Source: Solibacillus sp. FSL W7-1436 (GTDB lineage: Bacteria > Bacillota > Bacilli > Bacillales_A > Planococcaceae). Taken from it: a stretch of 64,000 bases of DNA. The notes beneath the pieces are model-generated. The model had not been told where the DNA came from. It saw only the letters and a program-made list of their open reading frames with translations, and searched no databases. Below, piece after piece: positions 45,252-53,319 of this stretch (positions are counted from its first letter, which is position 1; each line of letters begins with the position of its first letter). The stretch spans positions 2,532,501-2,596,500 of the forward strand of contig NZ_JBBOWV010000001.1 of NCBI RefSeq assembly GCF_038007305.1. The letters are read 5' to 3'. A program made the position numbers and the translations under genes.

Positions 45252-47084
45252 TTGAGTTACACTGCTAGATACACGACATTTTCAGCTCTGGACTCGCTGC
45301 TTGTTGTGTCGGCTATTTTTATCAGTTATTTACTATTGCATCCAACATTAACGGTCTATTCGGATACAGTCCTTGTGATCAGTGCCGTTACATTGCTTGT
45401 CAGTCATCATATCACCGCCCACCTGTTTCATTTGTACAACCGGTTGTGGAGCCTGGCTTCGGTAAGAGAGCTGCTCATTATCGGCTATGCGGTGACAACC
45501 TCTGTTTTAGCGGCGGGTGCGATGCAGTTTGTCATCCAACAGCATATATATTTTCGCGTAATGGCTATTACATGGTTGCTGCTGATTTTACTGATTGGCG
45601 GATCGCGTTTCGTGCTGAGGGTTGTTCATGAACGGTCACCTGTCAAACCGGCTGCGGAAGTAAAGCGGGTGTTAATCGTCGGTGCCGGTGAAGCGGGGAC
45701 AATGCTTCTGCGTAGTCTTAAACGGAATCCGTCCGAATATCAGGTAGTCGCTTTTGTGGATGATGATCTCAATAAACAGCATTTAAAACTGCTCGATGTG
45801 GATGTGTGCGGAACGACAAGCGACATTCCGCAAATTGTGCAGGCAAAGGCCATTCACGAAATTATATTAGCGATCCCTTCACTTAGCAAAAAAGAGATAC
45901 AGGAAATTTATACACGTCTTGGAGAGTCGAAAGCAACAATTAAAATCATGCCGAAAATTGAAGATGTGATGACCGGAAAAGTTTCGGTGAACGATATACA
46001 GGAAATCAAAATCGAGGATCTGCTCGGGCGTGAAGAAGTCAAATTGGATATGCTGGCACTTTCGAATAACTTAACGAACAAAAAGATTCTTATCACAGGT
46101 GCAGGAGGATCGATCGGTTCGGAAATTTGCCGCCAGACTGCCCAGTTCCATCCGCAGCAGATTATATTGCTCGGTCATGGAGAAAACTCCATCTATAAAA
46201 TCCATCTAGAACTATCGGAAAAAGCGGAATACAAGGATATTGAATTTGTTCCAGTCATTGCGGATGTGCAGGACAGGGAACGGATTTTTCAGGTCGTCCA
46301 GCAATATAAGCCGGATGTCATTTATCATGCGGCAGCACATAAGCATGTGCCGATGATGGAAAGCAACCCGAAAGAAGCGGTAAAAAACAATGTGTTCGGT
46401 ACAAAAAATATAGCCGAAGCTGCCCATGCATTCGGTGTTCCGAATTTTGTCATGATCTCGACCGATAAAGCGGTCAATCCGCCGAACGTGATGGGGGCGA
46501 CAAAGCGTATCGCCGAAATCATCATTCAAAATCTCGCGACATACAGCGATACAAATTTTGCCGCAGTACGATTCGGAAATGTGCTTGGTTCACGCGGCAG
46601 TGTCATCCCGAGATTTAAAGCGCAAATCGCTGCAGGCGGACCTGTCACCGTGACACATCCAGATATGACCCGCTATTTCATGACGATCCCGGAAGCATCC
46701 AGACTTGTTCTGCAGGCGGGGGCACTGGCACGTGGCGGGGAAGTGTTCGTCCTTGATATGGGCGAACCGATGAAAATAGTCGACTTGGCCAAAAATATCA
46801 TTCGTCTATCTGGTTTTTCGGACGAGGAGATTGAAATCGAATTCAGCGGTATTCGCCCGGGTGAAAAAATGTACGAGGAATTACTGAATGCAGAAGAGAT
46901 TCAGGAGGAGCATATTTACCCGAAAATTCATGTCGGGAAAGCAAGCCGGATCGAAGGAGAGTTGCTGAAGGCATTACTGAAAGATATAGAAGAGTGTCAG
47001 CCTTCGGAGTTAAAAGAAAAACTGATTCATATTTCCAATACGAAATGGGATCAGCACGTCCATCTGCAAGAAATCACTGCCTAA
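45252..47084 (+). CDS. Membrane UDP-GlcNAc C6 dehydratase (PglF/EpsC/CapD-like), copy 2
   Basis: 610 residues, TTG 45252 after GGGGGAGG. Same layout as the protein at 14192: four transmembrane helices, VLIVGAGEAGT, then the catalytic SDR domain with ITGAGGSIGSE, STDKAVNPP and the M-x3-K catalytic pair. The two proteins align over nearly their whole length, but their DNA differs widely, including codon use, so the duplication is old or this copy came separately. No aminotransferase, acetyltransferase or initiating transferase accompanies it. Its product may enter the copy 1 pathway or another one. Confidence 0.9.
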   Translation: MSYTARYTTFSALDSLLVVSAIFISYLLLHPTLTVYSDTVLVISAVTLLVSHHITAHLFHLYNRLWSLASVRELLIIGYAVTTSVLAAGAMQFVIQQHIYFRVMAITWLLLILLIGGSRFVLRVVHERSPVKPAAEVKRVLIVGAGEAGTMLLRSLKRNPSEYQVVAFVDDDLNKQHLKLLDVDVCGTTSDIPQIVQAKAIHEIILAIPSLSKKEIQEIYTRLGESKATIKIMPKIEDVMTGKVSVNDIQEIKIEDLLGREEVKLDMLALSNNLTNKKILITGAGGSIGSEICRQTAQFHPQQIILLGHGENSIYKIHLELSEKAEYKDIEFVPVIADVQDRERIFQVVQQYKPDVIYHAAAHKHVPMMESNPKEAVKNNVFGTKNIAEAAHAFGVPNFVMISTDKAVNPPNVMGATKRIAEIIIQNLATYSDTNFAAVRFGNVLGSRGSVIPRFKAQIAAGGPVTVTHPDMTRYFMTIPEASRLVLQAGALARGGEVFVLDMGEPMKIVDLAKNIIRLSGFSDEEIEIEFSGIRPGEKMYEELLNAEEIQEEHIYPKIHVGKASRIEGELLKALLKDIEECQPSELKEKLIHISNTKWDQHVHLQEITA

Positions 47085-47222
47085 TAGAGAAAAAGGCTCT
47101 TTTCATGCAAATGGAAACTAGTAATAGAAACTTGGTTGTGTTCATATATAACTCTTATTACAAGAAAAAAATAATATGTACAAGAGTTTATAACAGAGAT
47201 TAACGCTCAGGGGGAAATAGAG

Positions 47223-47948
47223 ATGAAAGAAACAATTAGTCTACAGGAAATTATAAAAATTATAAAAAAACGCCTAGTACTCATAATCGCTCTTACTGTA
47301 ATCGGTTGTGGAGTCGCGGCTGGTATCAGCATTTATGCAATAACCCCGATTTATGATGCGCAGACACAAATTCTGGTGAATCAAAAAGGCAATGCCGATC
47401 AAGTGTATTCATTGCAAACTACCAATACCGATTTAAGTTTAATTAATACGTATCAGGTCATCATCACAAGTCCGGTGATCTTGAATCCTGTACTGGAAAG
47501 CCTTGACCTGGATAAAACGACAGGGCAGCTGGCACAGCAAATATCGGTGTTCACCAAAACGGATTCCAAAGTGGTCAATATCCGTGTGGAGGACCCGAAT
47601 CCGGCAGTAGCTGTAGACATCGCGAATACGCTGGCGGAAGTGTTTAAAGAGAATATTCCGCAACTGATGAGCATCGACAATATTTCGATCTTATCGGCCG
47701 CTAAATTAAGCGAAAACCCGTCACCGGTAAAACCTGACATCTTGCTGAATAGTGCAATCGGTGCTGTTATCGGCTTAATGCTAGGTTTCGGACTGACATT
47801 CCTGCTCGAATTTTTGGATATGTCGATCAAGGGCGAGCGTGATGTGGAAGATTATCTGCAATTACCGGTAATCGGAATGGTGGATTTCATTAAAGAAGAA
47901 AAAGAGAAGAAGCTATCTTTACGTGTGCAGAAAGCGGGGAGAAGTTAA
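47223..47948 (+). CDS. Wzz-like polysaccharide co-polymerase / BY-kinase adaptor, copy 2
   Basis: 241 residues, ATG 47223 after AGGGGGAAA. Two transmembrane helices (about 18-38 and 177-198), NPSPVKPDILLN before the second one, and an N-terminus (KETISLQEIIKIIKKR) nearly matching copy 1. Expected to set chain length and activate the kinase encoded next. The kinase gene starts one base after this stop codon. A 138-bp gap separates it from the dehydratase. Confidence 0.9.
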   Translation: MKETISLQEIIKIIKKRLVLIIALTVIGCGVAAGISIYAITPIYDAQTQILVNQKGNADQVYSLQTTNTDLSLINTYQVIITSPVILNPVLESLDLDKTTGQLAQQISVFTKTDSKVVNIRVEDPNPAVAVDIANTLAEVFKENIPQLMSIDNISILSAAKLSENPSPVKPDILLNSAIGAVIGLMLGFGLTFLLEFLDMSIKGERDVEDYLQLPVIGMVDFIKEEKEKKLSLRVQKAGRS

Positions 47949-48671
47949 ATGGTGAAACTGGGTCTGAGAAAAAGAAAAAAAACATTGCAAAGTTCGAATA
48001 TCGCAAGGAAACTTATTACGATTACTGAAACGAAATCCCATGTTATCGAACAGTTTCGCACGATTCGTACAAATATTAAATTTTCGATGCCGGATGAGCC
48101 GTTAAAGACGATTTTAGTTACTTCTTCTACACCGGGTGAAGGGAAATCGACGAATGCGGCGAATCTCGGTGTTGTTTTTGCACAGGAAGACAAGAGAGTT
48201 CTTATTATTGATGCCGATATGCGGAAGCCAACACAGCACCATACATTTAAAACGTTCAACAAAGTGGGGCTTTCTAATGTGCTTGCGAGAAAATCCACGC
48301 TCCAGGATGCGATTCAGGAGACATTTATTGTAGGGCTTGATGTCATAACAAGCGGTCCTATTCCGCCGAATCCTGCTGAACTGCTTTCATCCCAAGGGTT
48401 GGATGCATTGCTTCAAGAAGTTAAAAATCAGTATGACATCATCATTATCGATTCACCGCCGTTATTATCGGTGACTGACGCGCAGATCCTGGCGAATAAA
48501 TGCGACGGTGCCATGATGATTTTAAATACGGGTGAAACTGATAAACGTGCCGCAAAAAAAGCGCAGACACTGCTGGCAGCTGCCCACACAAAGATTTTGG
48601 GTGTCGTGTTGAACAACTATAAAACAAAGAATCATTATAATTATTATGATGGTTACCGTTACTCTGAATAA
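47949..48671 (+). CDS. Bacterial tyrosine kinase (CapB/YwqD-like), copy 2
   Basis: 240 residues. STPGEGKSTN (Walker A), IIDADMRKP (Walker A'), IIIDSPPLLSV (Walker B) and a C-terminal tyrosine cluster (Tyr-rich HYNYYDGYRY). ATG 47949 directly follows the adaptor's TAA. No PHP phosphatase gene follows, in contrast to copy 1; dephosphorylation would depend on the enzyme at 13396 or one outside the window. No terminator is obvious before spoVS, 132 bp downstream. Confidence 0.93.
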   Translation: MVKLGLRKRKKTLQSSNIARKLITITETKSHVIEQFRTIRTNIKFSMPDEPLKTILVTSSTPGEGKSTNAANLGVVFAQEDKRVLIIDADMRKPTQHHTFKTFNKVGLSNVLARKSTLQDAIQETFIVGLDVITSGPIPPNPAELLSSQGLDALLQEVKNQYDIIIIDSPPLLSVTDAQILANKCDGAMMILNTGETDKRAAKKAQTLLAAAHTKILGVVLNNYKTKNHYNYYDGYRYSE

Positions 48672-48803
48672 TCTGAATATTTTCTTGCAGTAGTTGCTAA
48701 AATCGGATTCTAATTGCTCATTGAGGCGCATACAATGACGTACAGGCAATAAAAAACAGCCTGAAAAAAAGATAAAGCAGTACTAGATGAGGAGGAAATA
48801 GCT

Positions 48804-49070
48804 GTGGATTCATTAAAAGTATCATCTCGTTCTAATCCTAATTCTGTTGCAGGAGCACTCGTTGCGGTTATACGAGAGCAAGGGTTTGCTGAAATGCAGG
48901 CGGTAGGTGCAGGTGCGTTAAACCAGGCAATTAAAGCAGTAGCAATCGCTCGAGGGTTTGTAGCCCCAAGCGGCACAGATTTAATTTGTGCACCGGCTTT
49001 CGCGGACATTATCATTGCAGGAGAAGATCGTACGGCATTAAAACTACTCGTTGAAAAAAGAACTCGTTAA
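48804..49070 (+). CDS. spoVS: Stage V sporulation protein S
   Basis: 88 residues, GTG 48804 after GAGGAGGAAA. The family is extremely conserved and this copy is typical: LKVSSRSNPNSVAGALVAV, GAGALNQAIKAVAIARGF and VAPSGTDLICAPAF. It is a small Alba-like nucleic-acid-binding fold needed for coat assembly and spore cortex progression. In Bacillus it follows ymdB directly; here the two are 5.1 kb apart. Its presence supports a spore-forming host. Confidence 0.97.
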   Translation: MDSLKVSSRSNPNSVAGALVAVIREQGFAEMQAVGAGALNQAIKAVAIARGFVAPSGTDLICAPAFADIIIAGEDRTALKLLVEKRTR

Positions 49071-49083
49071 TCCATGAAGACCC

Positions 49084-49128
49084 ATACACTCGCTTAGCAC
49101 CCAAACTGGGCTAAGCGGGTGTATTTTT
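49084..49128 (+). terminator. spoVS terminator
   Basis: ATACACTCGCTTAGC pairs with GCTAAGCGGGTGTAT (one wobble or mismatch) over a 12-base loop, followed by TTTTTG. Confidence 0.93.
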
Positions 49129-49192
49129 GTTTGCGGGGTATATTTAAATAGAAGGAATTTATCGGTTGATTAGTAACTCTTTGAAATTTTAA

Positions 49193-49375
49193 TCGTCAAT
49201 TGGATTTAGATATTCGTCAATTATTAACGGGTGATATATTATTCGTCACTTTTACAAAGTTAATCGTCAAATGTGTGCACTTATTCGCCAATTCCGGATG
49301 CTTAATCGTCACTTTGCCGTACATAATCGTCAATCAGGAGCAGATATTCGCCACTTCAGCATATAATCGCCACTT
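49193..49375 (-). repeat. 21-bp-period array, family A core in reverse orientation
   Basis: On this strand the cores read TTAATCGTC, ATTCGTC and ATTCGCC, the complement of GRCGAWTAA at 491-700. Their TCG triplets are at 49193, 49214, 49243, 49264, 49285, 49306, 49327, 49348 and 49367 (mostly 21 apart, with steps of 29 and 19). It follows the spoVS terminator. Part of the 49071-50022 spacer; 49386-49600 shows nothing else. Confidence 0.83.
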
Positions 49376-49604
49376 TTACGATTGAACTGAAATCGCGCCT
49401 TACTTATTTTGACGCAACCCTTATACATAACCAATCGTCTTCCAATAAAAGATTTCCTATATAAAATTTAGGGAATAGAAATCTTGTTTTAATTCAAAAC
49501 AAATTGTGTACAGAACTTTCCGTCAAAGGTCTGATTTTTTGACTCGATATGACATTTGCAATAGAAGAGTCGAAAACTTCATGTTAAACTAATGTAGGAA
49601 AAAT

Positions 49605-49792
49605 AACTTCTTTCAGTAGAAGTCTTCTTATATTTATAAGATGCAGGATAAAAGCAAGTGTTTCTCTTTTGAGTGGAGTTCTCATTCACTGAAAGAAGTT
49701 AAGCACCGGCGGATATCACGAATTCGGAAAGGAATTTTTTTGTGCAAGCACAAAAACCGAATTCGGATGCAATTACGCCTTCGCGTAATTGA
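49605..49792 (+). repeat. Three-hairpin intergenic element, copy B
   Basis: Perfect 13-bp outer stem AACTTCTTTCAGT (49605-49617) with ACTGAAAGAAGTT (49688-49700), then the box GGCGGATATCACGAA. A hairpin CGAATTCGG / CCGAATTCG encloses TTTTTGTG / CACAAAAA, and the 3' hairpin CAATTACGC-CTTC-GCGTAATTG follows (49770-49791). Same order as copies A and C, but the stem sequences differ completely. A 61-codon open frame overlapping it is a by-product. Confidence 0.75.
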
Positions 49793-49839
49793 TTTCTACA
49801 TGGCTGTGCTATCCGGCAGCTCTCAGTAATAAAGCATCT

Positions 49840-49974
49840 TATTTCCATTGAGCGAGCGTATGCGGCGCCCCCCTCAATGGAAATAGAAGCCTCTGGCAGA
49901 TGTCACAGATTTTTTAAGGGAACTTTTGAGTAAACTCAAAAAATCTGGACGCAATTCCGCCGAGGCGTAATTGA
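49840..49974 (+). repeat. Three-hairpin intergenic element, copy C
   Basis: Perfect 13-bp stem TATTTCCATTGAG (49840-49852) with CTCAATGGAAATA (49873-49885), box GGCAGATGTCACAGA (identical to copy A), CAGATTTTTT / AAAAAATCTG with an inner TTTTGAG / CTCAAAA alternative, and the 3' hairpin CAATTCCGCC / GGCGTAATTG. It lies 48 bp after copy B and about 50 bp before korA, so it would be in the korA leader if transcription starts upstream. Confidence 0.75.
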
Positions 49975-50022
49975 ACTACGCTTTATTCATTTATATAATA
50001 CAGAACTTAAGGAGATGTTGAT

Positions 50023-51756
50023 ATGTTACATCAGCTTTCATGGAAAGTCGGTGGGCAGCAAGGTGAAGGGATTGAGAGTACAGGTGAAATCTTCTCAATG
50101 GCAATGAATCGTCTAGGGTATTTCCTATACGGTTACCGTCATTTCTCTTCTCGTATTAAAGGTGGCCATACGAATAATAAAATTACGGTTCGTCCGACAG
50201 AAGTACGCGCAATTGCGGACGACTTGGATATATTGGTGGCGTTCGACCAGGAAACGATCGACGTGAACTATAAAGAATTAACACCGGGCAGTATCATTTT
50301 GGCGGATGCGAAATTCGATCCGAAAAATCCGGAAGACAGTGTTGCGCCATTATACGCGGTACCGTTTACGGAAATTGCGGCTGAGCTTGGTACATCTCTA
50401 ATGAAAAACATGGTTGCGATTGGTGCAACGGCAGCGCTTTTAAACTTGGATGAATCGGTTTTCCAAAGTGTTGTAAATGAAATTTTCGGACGTAAAGGTG
50501 AAGAAGTCGTAGCGAAAAACATCGAAGCGATCGAACGCGGTCGTCAGGCGATTTCAGAGCAGATCGGTGACCGTGTAGGTACATGGGAAATTGCACCTGC
50601 AGACGGAAAACGCCGTATGTTCATGATTGGTAACGATGCAGCGGCATTAGGTGCGCTTGCAGCGGGCTCTCGTTTCATGGCGGCATATCCGATCACACCG
50701 GCATCTGAAATTATGGAATACATGATTAAAAAGCTGCCATTAGTAGGCGGAGCGGTTATTCAAACGGAGGACGAGATTGCTGCAGCAACTATGGCAATCG
50801 GTGCAAACTACGGTGGTGTGCGTGCATTTACGGCATCAGCTGGTCCTGGTCTTTCACTCATGATGGAAGCGATCGGTCTTTCAGGTATGACGGAACAGCC
50901 GCTTGTTGTTTTCGATACACAGCGCGGTGGTCCATCAACAGGTTTACCGACAAAGCAGGAGCAGTCGGACTTGATGGCGATGCTTTACGGTACACACGGT
51001 GAAATTCCGAAAGTCGTAATTGCGCCTTCTACAATGGAAGAAGCGTTTTATGATACGATCCAGGCGTTTAACATTGCCGAAGAACTGCAAATTCCGGTTA
51101 TTGTGATGACAGACTTGCAGTTATCACTAGGTAAGCAGTCGGTTGATCCGTTCGATTACAGCAAAATTGAAATCCGCCGCGGTAAAATTGTCGAAGCGGT
51201 TGAAGATGTAGAAACGAAAGATTACTTCAAGCGTTATGAAAATACTGAAGACGGCGTTTCACCACGTGTCCTGCCAGGTACAAAAGGCGGTATTCACCAC
51301 GTAACGGGTGTAGAGCACGATGAAACAGGTAAGCCATCGGAAGCAACGGGCAACCGTCGCACGCAAATGGACAAGCGTATGCGTAAATTACAGCATGTCC
51401 GCTTTGAAAATCCGGTATACGTGAACGCGCCACATGAAGATGCGGACGTATTGCTTGTAGGTTTCAACTCAACGCGCGGAGCAATCGAAGAAGTTCAGGA
51501 AAAGCTGAACTCTGAAGGCGTAAAAGTGAACCATGCACATATTAAGCTGATCCACCCGTTCCCATCTGAAGAGATGAGCGCATTGATGGATAAAGCAAAA
51601 AAAGTGATTGTCGTTGAAAACAATGCGACAGGTCAGCTCGCAAATATTATGAAAATGAATATCGGTGGTCACGCGAAGACGAAATCGATTTTAAAATACG
51701 ATGGTACACCATTCCTGCCACGTGAATTAACAAACTTAGTGAAGGAGGAAATTTAA
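50023..51756 (+). CDS. korA: 2-oxoacid:ferredoxin oxidoreductase, fused gamma-alpha subunit (KorA)
   Basis: 577 residues, ATG 50023 after AAGGAGA. The N-terminal gamma domain (about 1-190, GGQQGEGIESTGEIF) is fused to the alpha domain (about 205-577) with GNDAAALGALAAGSRFMAAYPITPASEIME and EDEIAAATMAIGA. With the beta subunit 2 bp downstream it oxidises a 2-oxoacid, most likely 2-oxoglutarate, to the acyl-CoA with reduction of ferredoxin. There is no fused ferredoxin domain. In Bacillales this pair often lies near spoVS. Substrate preference is family inference. Confidence 0.93.
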   Translation: MLHQLSWKVGGQQGEGIESTGEIFSMAMNRLGYFLYGYRHFSSRIKGGHTNNKITVRPTEVRAIADDLDILVAFDQETIDVNYKELTPGSIILADAKFDPKNPEDSVAPLYAVPFTEIAAELGTSLMKNMVAIGATAALLNLDESVFQSVVNEIFGRKGEEVVAKNIEAIERGRQAISEQIGDRVGTWEIAPADGKRRMFMIGNDAAALGALAAGSRFMAAYPITPASEIMEYMIKKLPLVGGAVIQTEDEIAAATMAIGANYGGVRAFTASAGPGLSLMMEAIGLSGMTEQPLVVFDTQRGGPSTGLPTKQEQSDLMAMLYGTHGEIPKVVIAPSTMEEAFYDTIQAFNIAEELQIPVIVMTDLQLSLGKQSVDPFDYSKIEIRRGKIVEAVEDVETKDYFKRYENTEDGVSPRVLPGTKGGIHHVTGVEHDETGKPSEATGNRRTQMDKRMRKLQHVRFENPVYVNAPHEDADVLLVGFNSTRGAIEEVQEKLNSEGVKVNHAHIKLIHPFPSEEMSALMDKAKKVIVVENNATGQLANIMKMNIGGHAKTKSILKYDGTPFLPRELTNLVKEEI

Positions 51757-51758
51757 TC

Positions 51759-52625
51759 ATGGCAACATTCAAAGATTTCCGAAATTCCGTAAAACCTAAC
51801 TGGTGTCCAGGCTGTGGTGACTTCTCCGTACAAGCGGCAATTCAGCGTGCAGCAGCAAACGTAGGCTATGAACCAAGCGAATTAGCAGTTATTTCAGGAA
51901 TCGGCTGTTCTGGCCGTATTTCAGGCTATATTAACTCATACGGTTTCCACGGCATTCACGGTCGTGCATTACCTATTGCACAAGGCCTGAAAATGGCGAA
52001 CAAAGACCTGAAAGTTATCGCTTCAGGCGGTGACGGTGACGGCTTCGCAATCGGTATGGGTCACACAATCCATGCGATCCGCCGTAATATCGACATTACG
52101 TATGTAGTCATGGATAACCAAATTTACGGACTGACAAAAGGGCAAACGTCTCCACGTTCTGCTGCTGGTTTTATTACGAAATCAACACCAGGCGGAGCAA
52201 TCGAGCCATCTTTAAAACCATTGGAAGTAGCATTAACAGCAGGTGCGACATTTGTGGCACAAGGCTTCTCAACGGATATTAAAGAACTGACAGCGATGAT
52301 CGAAGCCGGTCTGAACCATAAAGGCTTCTCGTTCATCAACGTATTCTCACCATGTGTAACATACAACAAAGTTAACACGTACGACTGGTTCAAAGAGAAC
52401 TTGACGAAGCTTGCCGATATCGAAGGCTACGATTCTTCTAACCGCGAATTGGCAATGCAGACAGTAATGCGCAACGAAGGTCTTGTAACAGGTATTATTT
52501 ATCAGGATACGGAAACAACTTCGTATCAGGAAAAAATCAAAGGCTATTCAGAGCTGCCGTTAACAGATATCGATATCAGCTTATCAGAAGAACAATTTGA
52601 TCAGTTGACGAAGGAATTTATGTAA
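51759..52625 (+). CDS. korB: 2-oxoacid:ferredoxin oxidoreductase, beta subunit (KorB)
   Basis: 288 residues, ATG 51759 after AAGGAGG. PNWCPGCGDF supplies the cysteines for the 4Fe-4S cluster together with GIGCSGR. GGDGDGFAIGMGHTIHAIRRN is the thiamine diphosphate/Mg motif, and the C-terminal FSPCVTYN supplies another cysteine. Forms the catalytic centre with the korA product; length and motifs are typical. Confidence 0.95.
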   Translation: MATFKDFRNSVKPNWCPGCGDFSVQAAIQRAAANVGYEPSELAVISGIGCSGRISGYINSYGFHGIHGRALPIAQGLKMANKDLKVIASGGDGDGFAIGMGHTIHAIRRNIDITYVVMDNQIYGLTKGQTSPRSAAGFITKSTPGGAIEPSLKPLEVALTAGATFVAQGFSTDIKELTAMIEAGLNHKGFSFINVFSPCVTYNKVNTYDWFKENLTKLADIEGYDSSNRELAMQTVMRNEGLVTGIIYQDTETTSYQEKIKGYSELPLTDIDISLSEEQFDQLTKEFM

Positions 52626-52640
52626 ATAATGATTTTGGAG

Positions 52641-52678
52641 CTATACAGGCTGGGGTTTCTGGCTTGTATAGTTTTTTT
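52641..52678 (+). terminator. korAB terminator
   Basis: CTATACAGGCT pairs with GGCTTGTATAG (wobbles), followed by TTTTTTT. Confidence 0.9.
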
Positions 52679-52766
52679 GTTACTGAAATTATAGATTTGG
52701 GCATTGTGCTTGTTGGTAATGCATGCGGCGAAAATGTACGAGTAAAGCAGCAGGAGGCTTTGGCTT

Positions 52767-53097
52767 TTATTAGAACATTGTAGTGGTTTATTAGACAATA
52801 AGATGAGTTTATTAGAAAAAGTTGGTGTCTTATTAGAAAATCGAACAACAAAATTTGAATAAAGCTTCTTTAGAGCTATTTTTGAATGCAAATGCGATAG
52901 GGAATGAGTTAGCTTGGGTTTTTATTAGAACAATTCAATGGTTTATTAGAAAAAGTCACCGTGATATTAGCAGATCAGGAGGGGATATTAGAACATCCCG
53001 AACACTTATTAGAACAACAGTGAGTTATATTAGAAAATCCGCATTTTATTAGAACAAATAAAAATATATTAGAAGATTTCAAAATATATTAGAACAT
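52767..53097 (+). repeat. 21-bp-period array, core TTATTAGAA (family B, second locus)
   Basis: About 13 cores, TTATTAGA or ATATTAGA, in two blocks split by a 60-bp non-repeat stretch. Steps are 21 bp, and the last steps are 19, 20 and 20. The last three units and the sequence after the array match the right end of the 6.2-7.3 kb array (same 19, 20, 20 steps, then a CCAGC-GCC run). It starts about 90 bp after the korAB terminator. The remaining 53098-53310 sequence has no visible feature. Confidence 0.85.
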
Positions 53098-53319
53098 CTC
53101 CAGCCGCCAGCCTTCCTAATGATCCCAAAATACAGATTATCCGACACAAAATGCCGCTATTTCTATCCACAAAAATAATTCCTCTAAGAAAAAAACATTG
53201 ACCGCCAGCCCACTTCCATCACCCCCTACTTTTACAACAATTTAACATATTTACATAAATCCATTTACATAGTCCCTTTATACTAAACCAAAATACATAG
53301 ATAAATGAGGTAATGTAAC

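Noticed and set aside
49200-49385. 61-codon frame
   Set aside because: It overlaps the inverted family A array and lacks a ribosome site.
49641-49829. 62-codon frame in the spacer before korA
   Set aside because: It runs through hairpin element B, has no ribosome site, and its composition follows the palindromes.
52855-53052. 65-codon frame
   Set aside because: It reads through the family B array and has no ribosome site.
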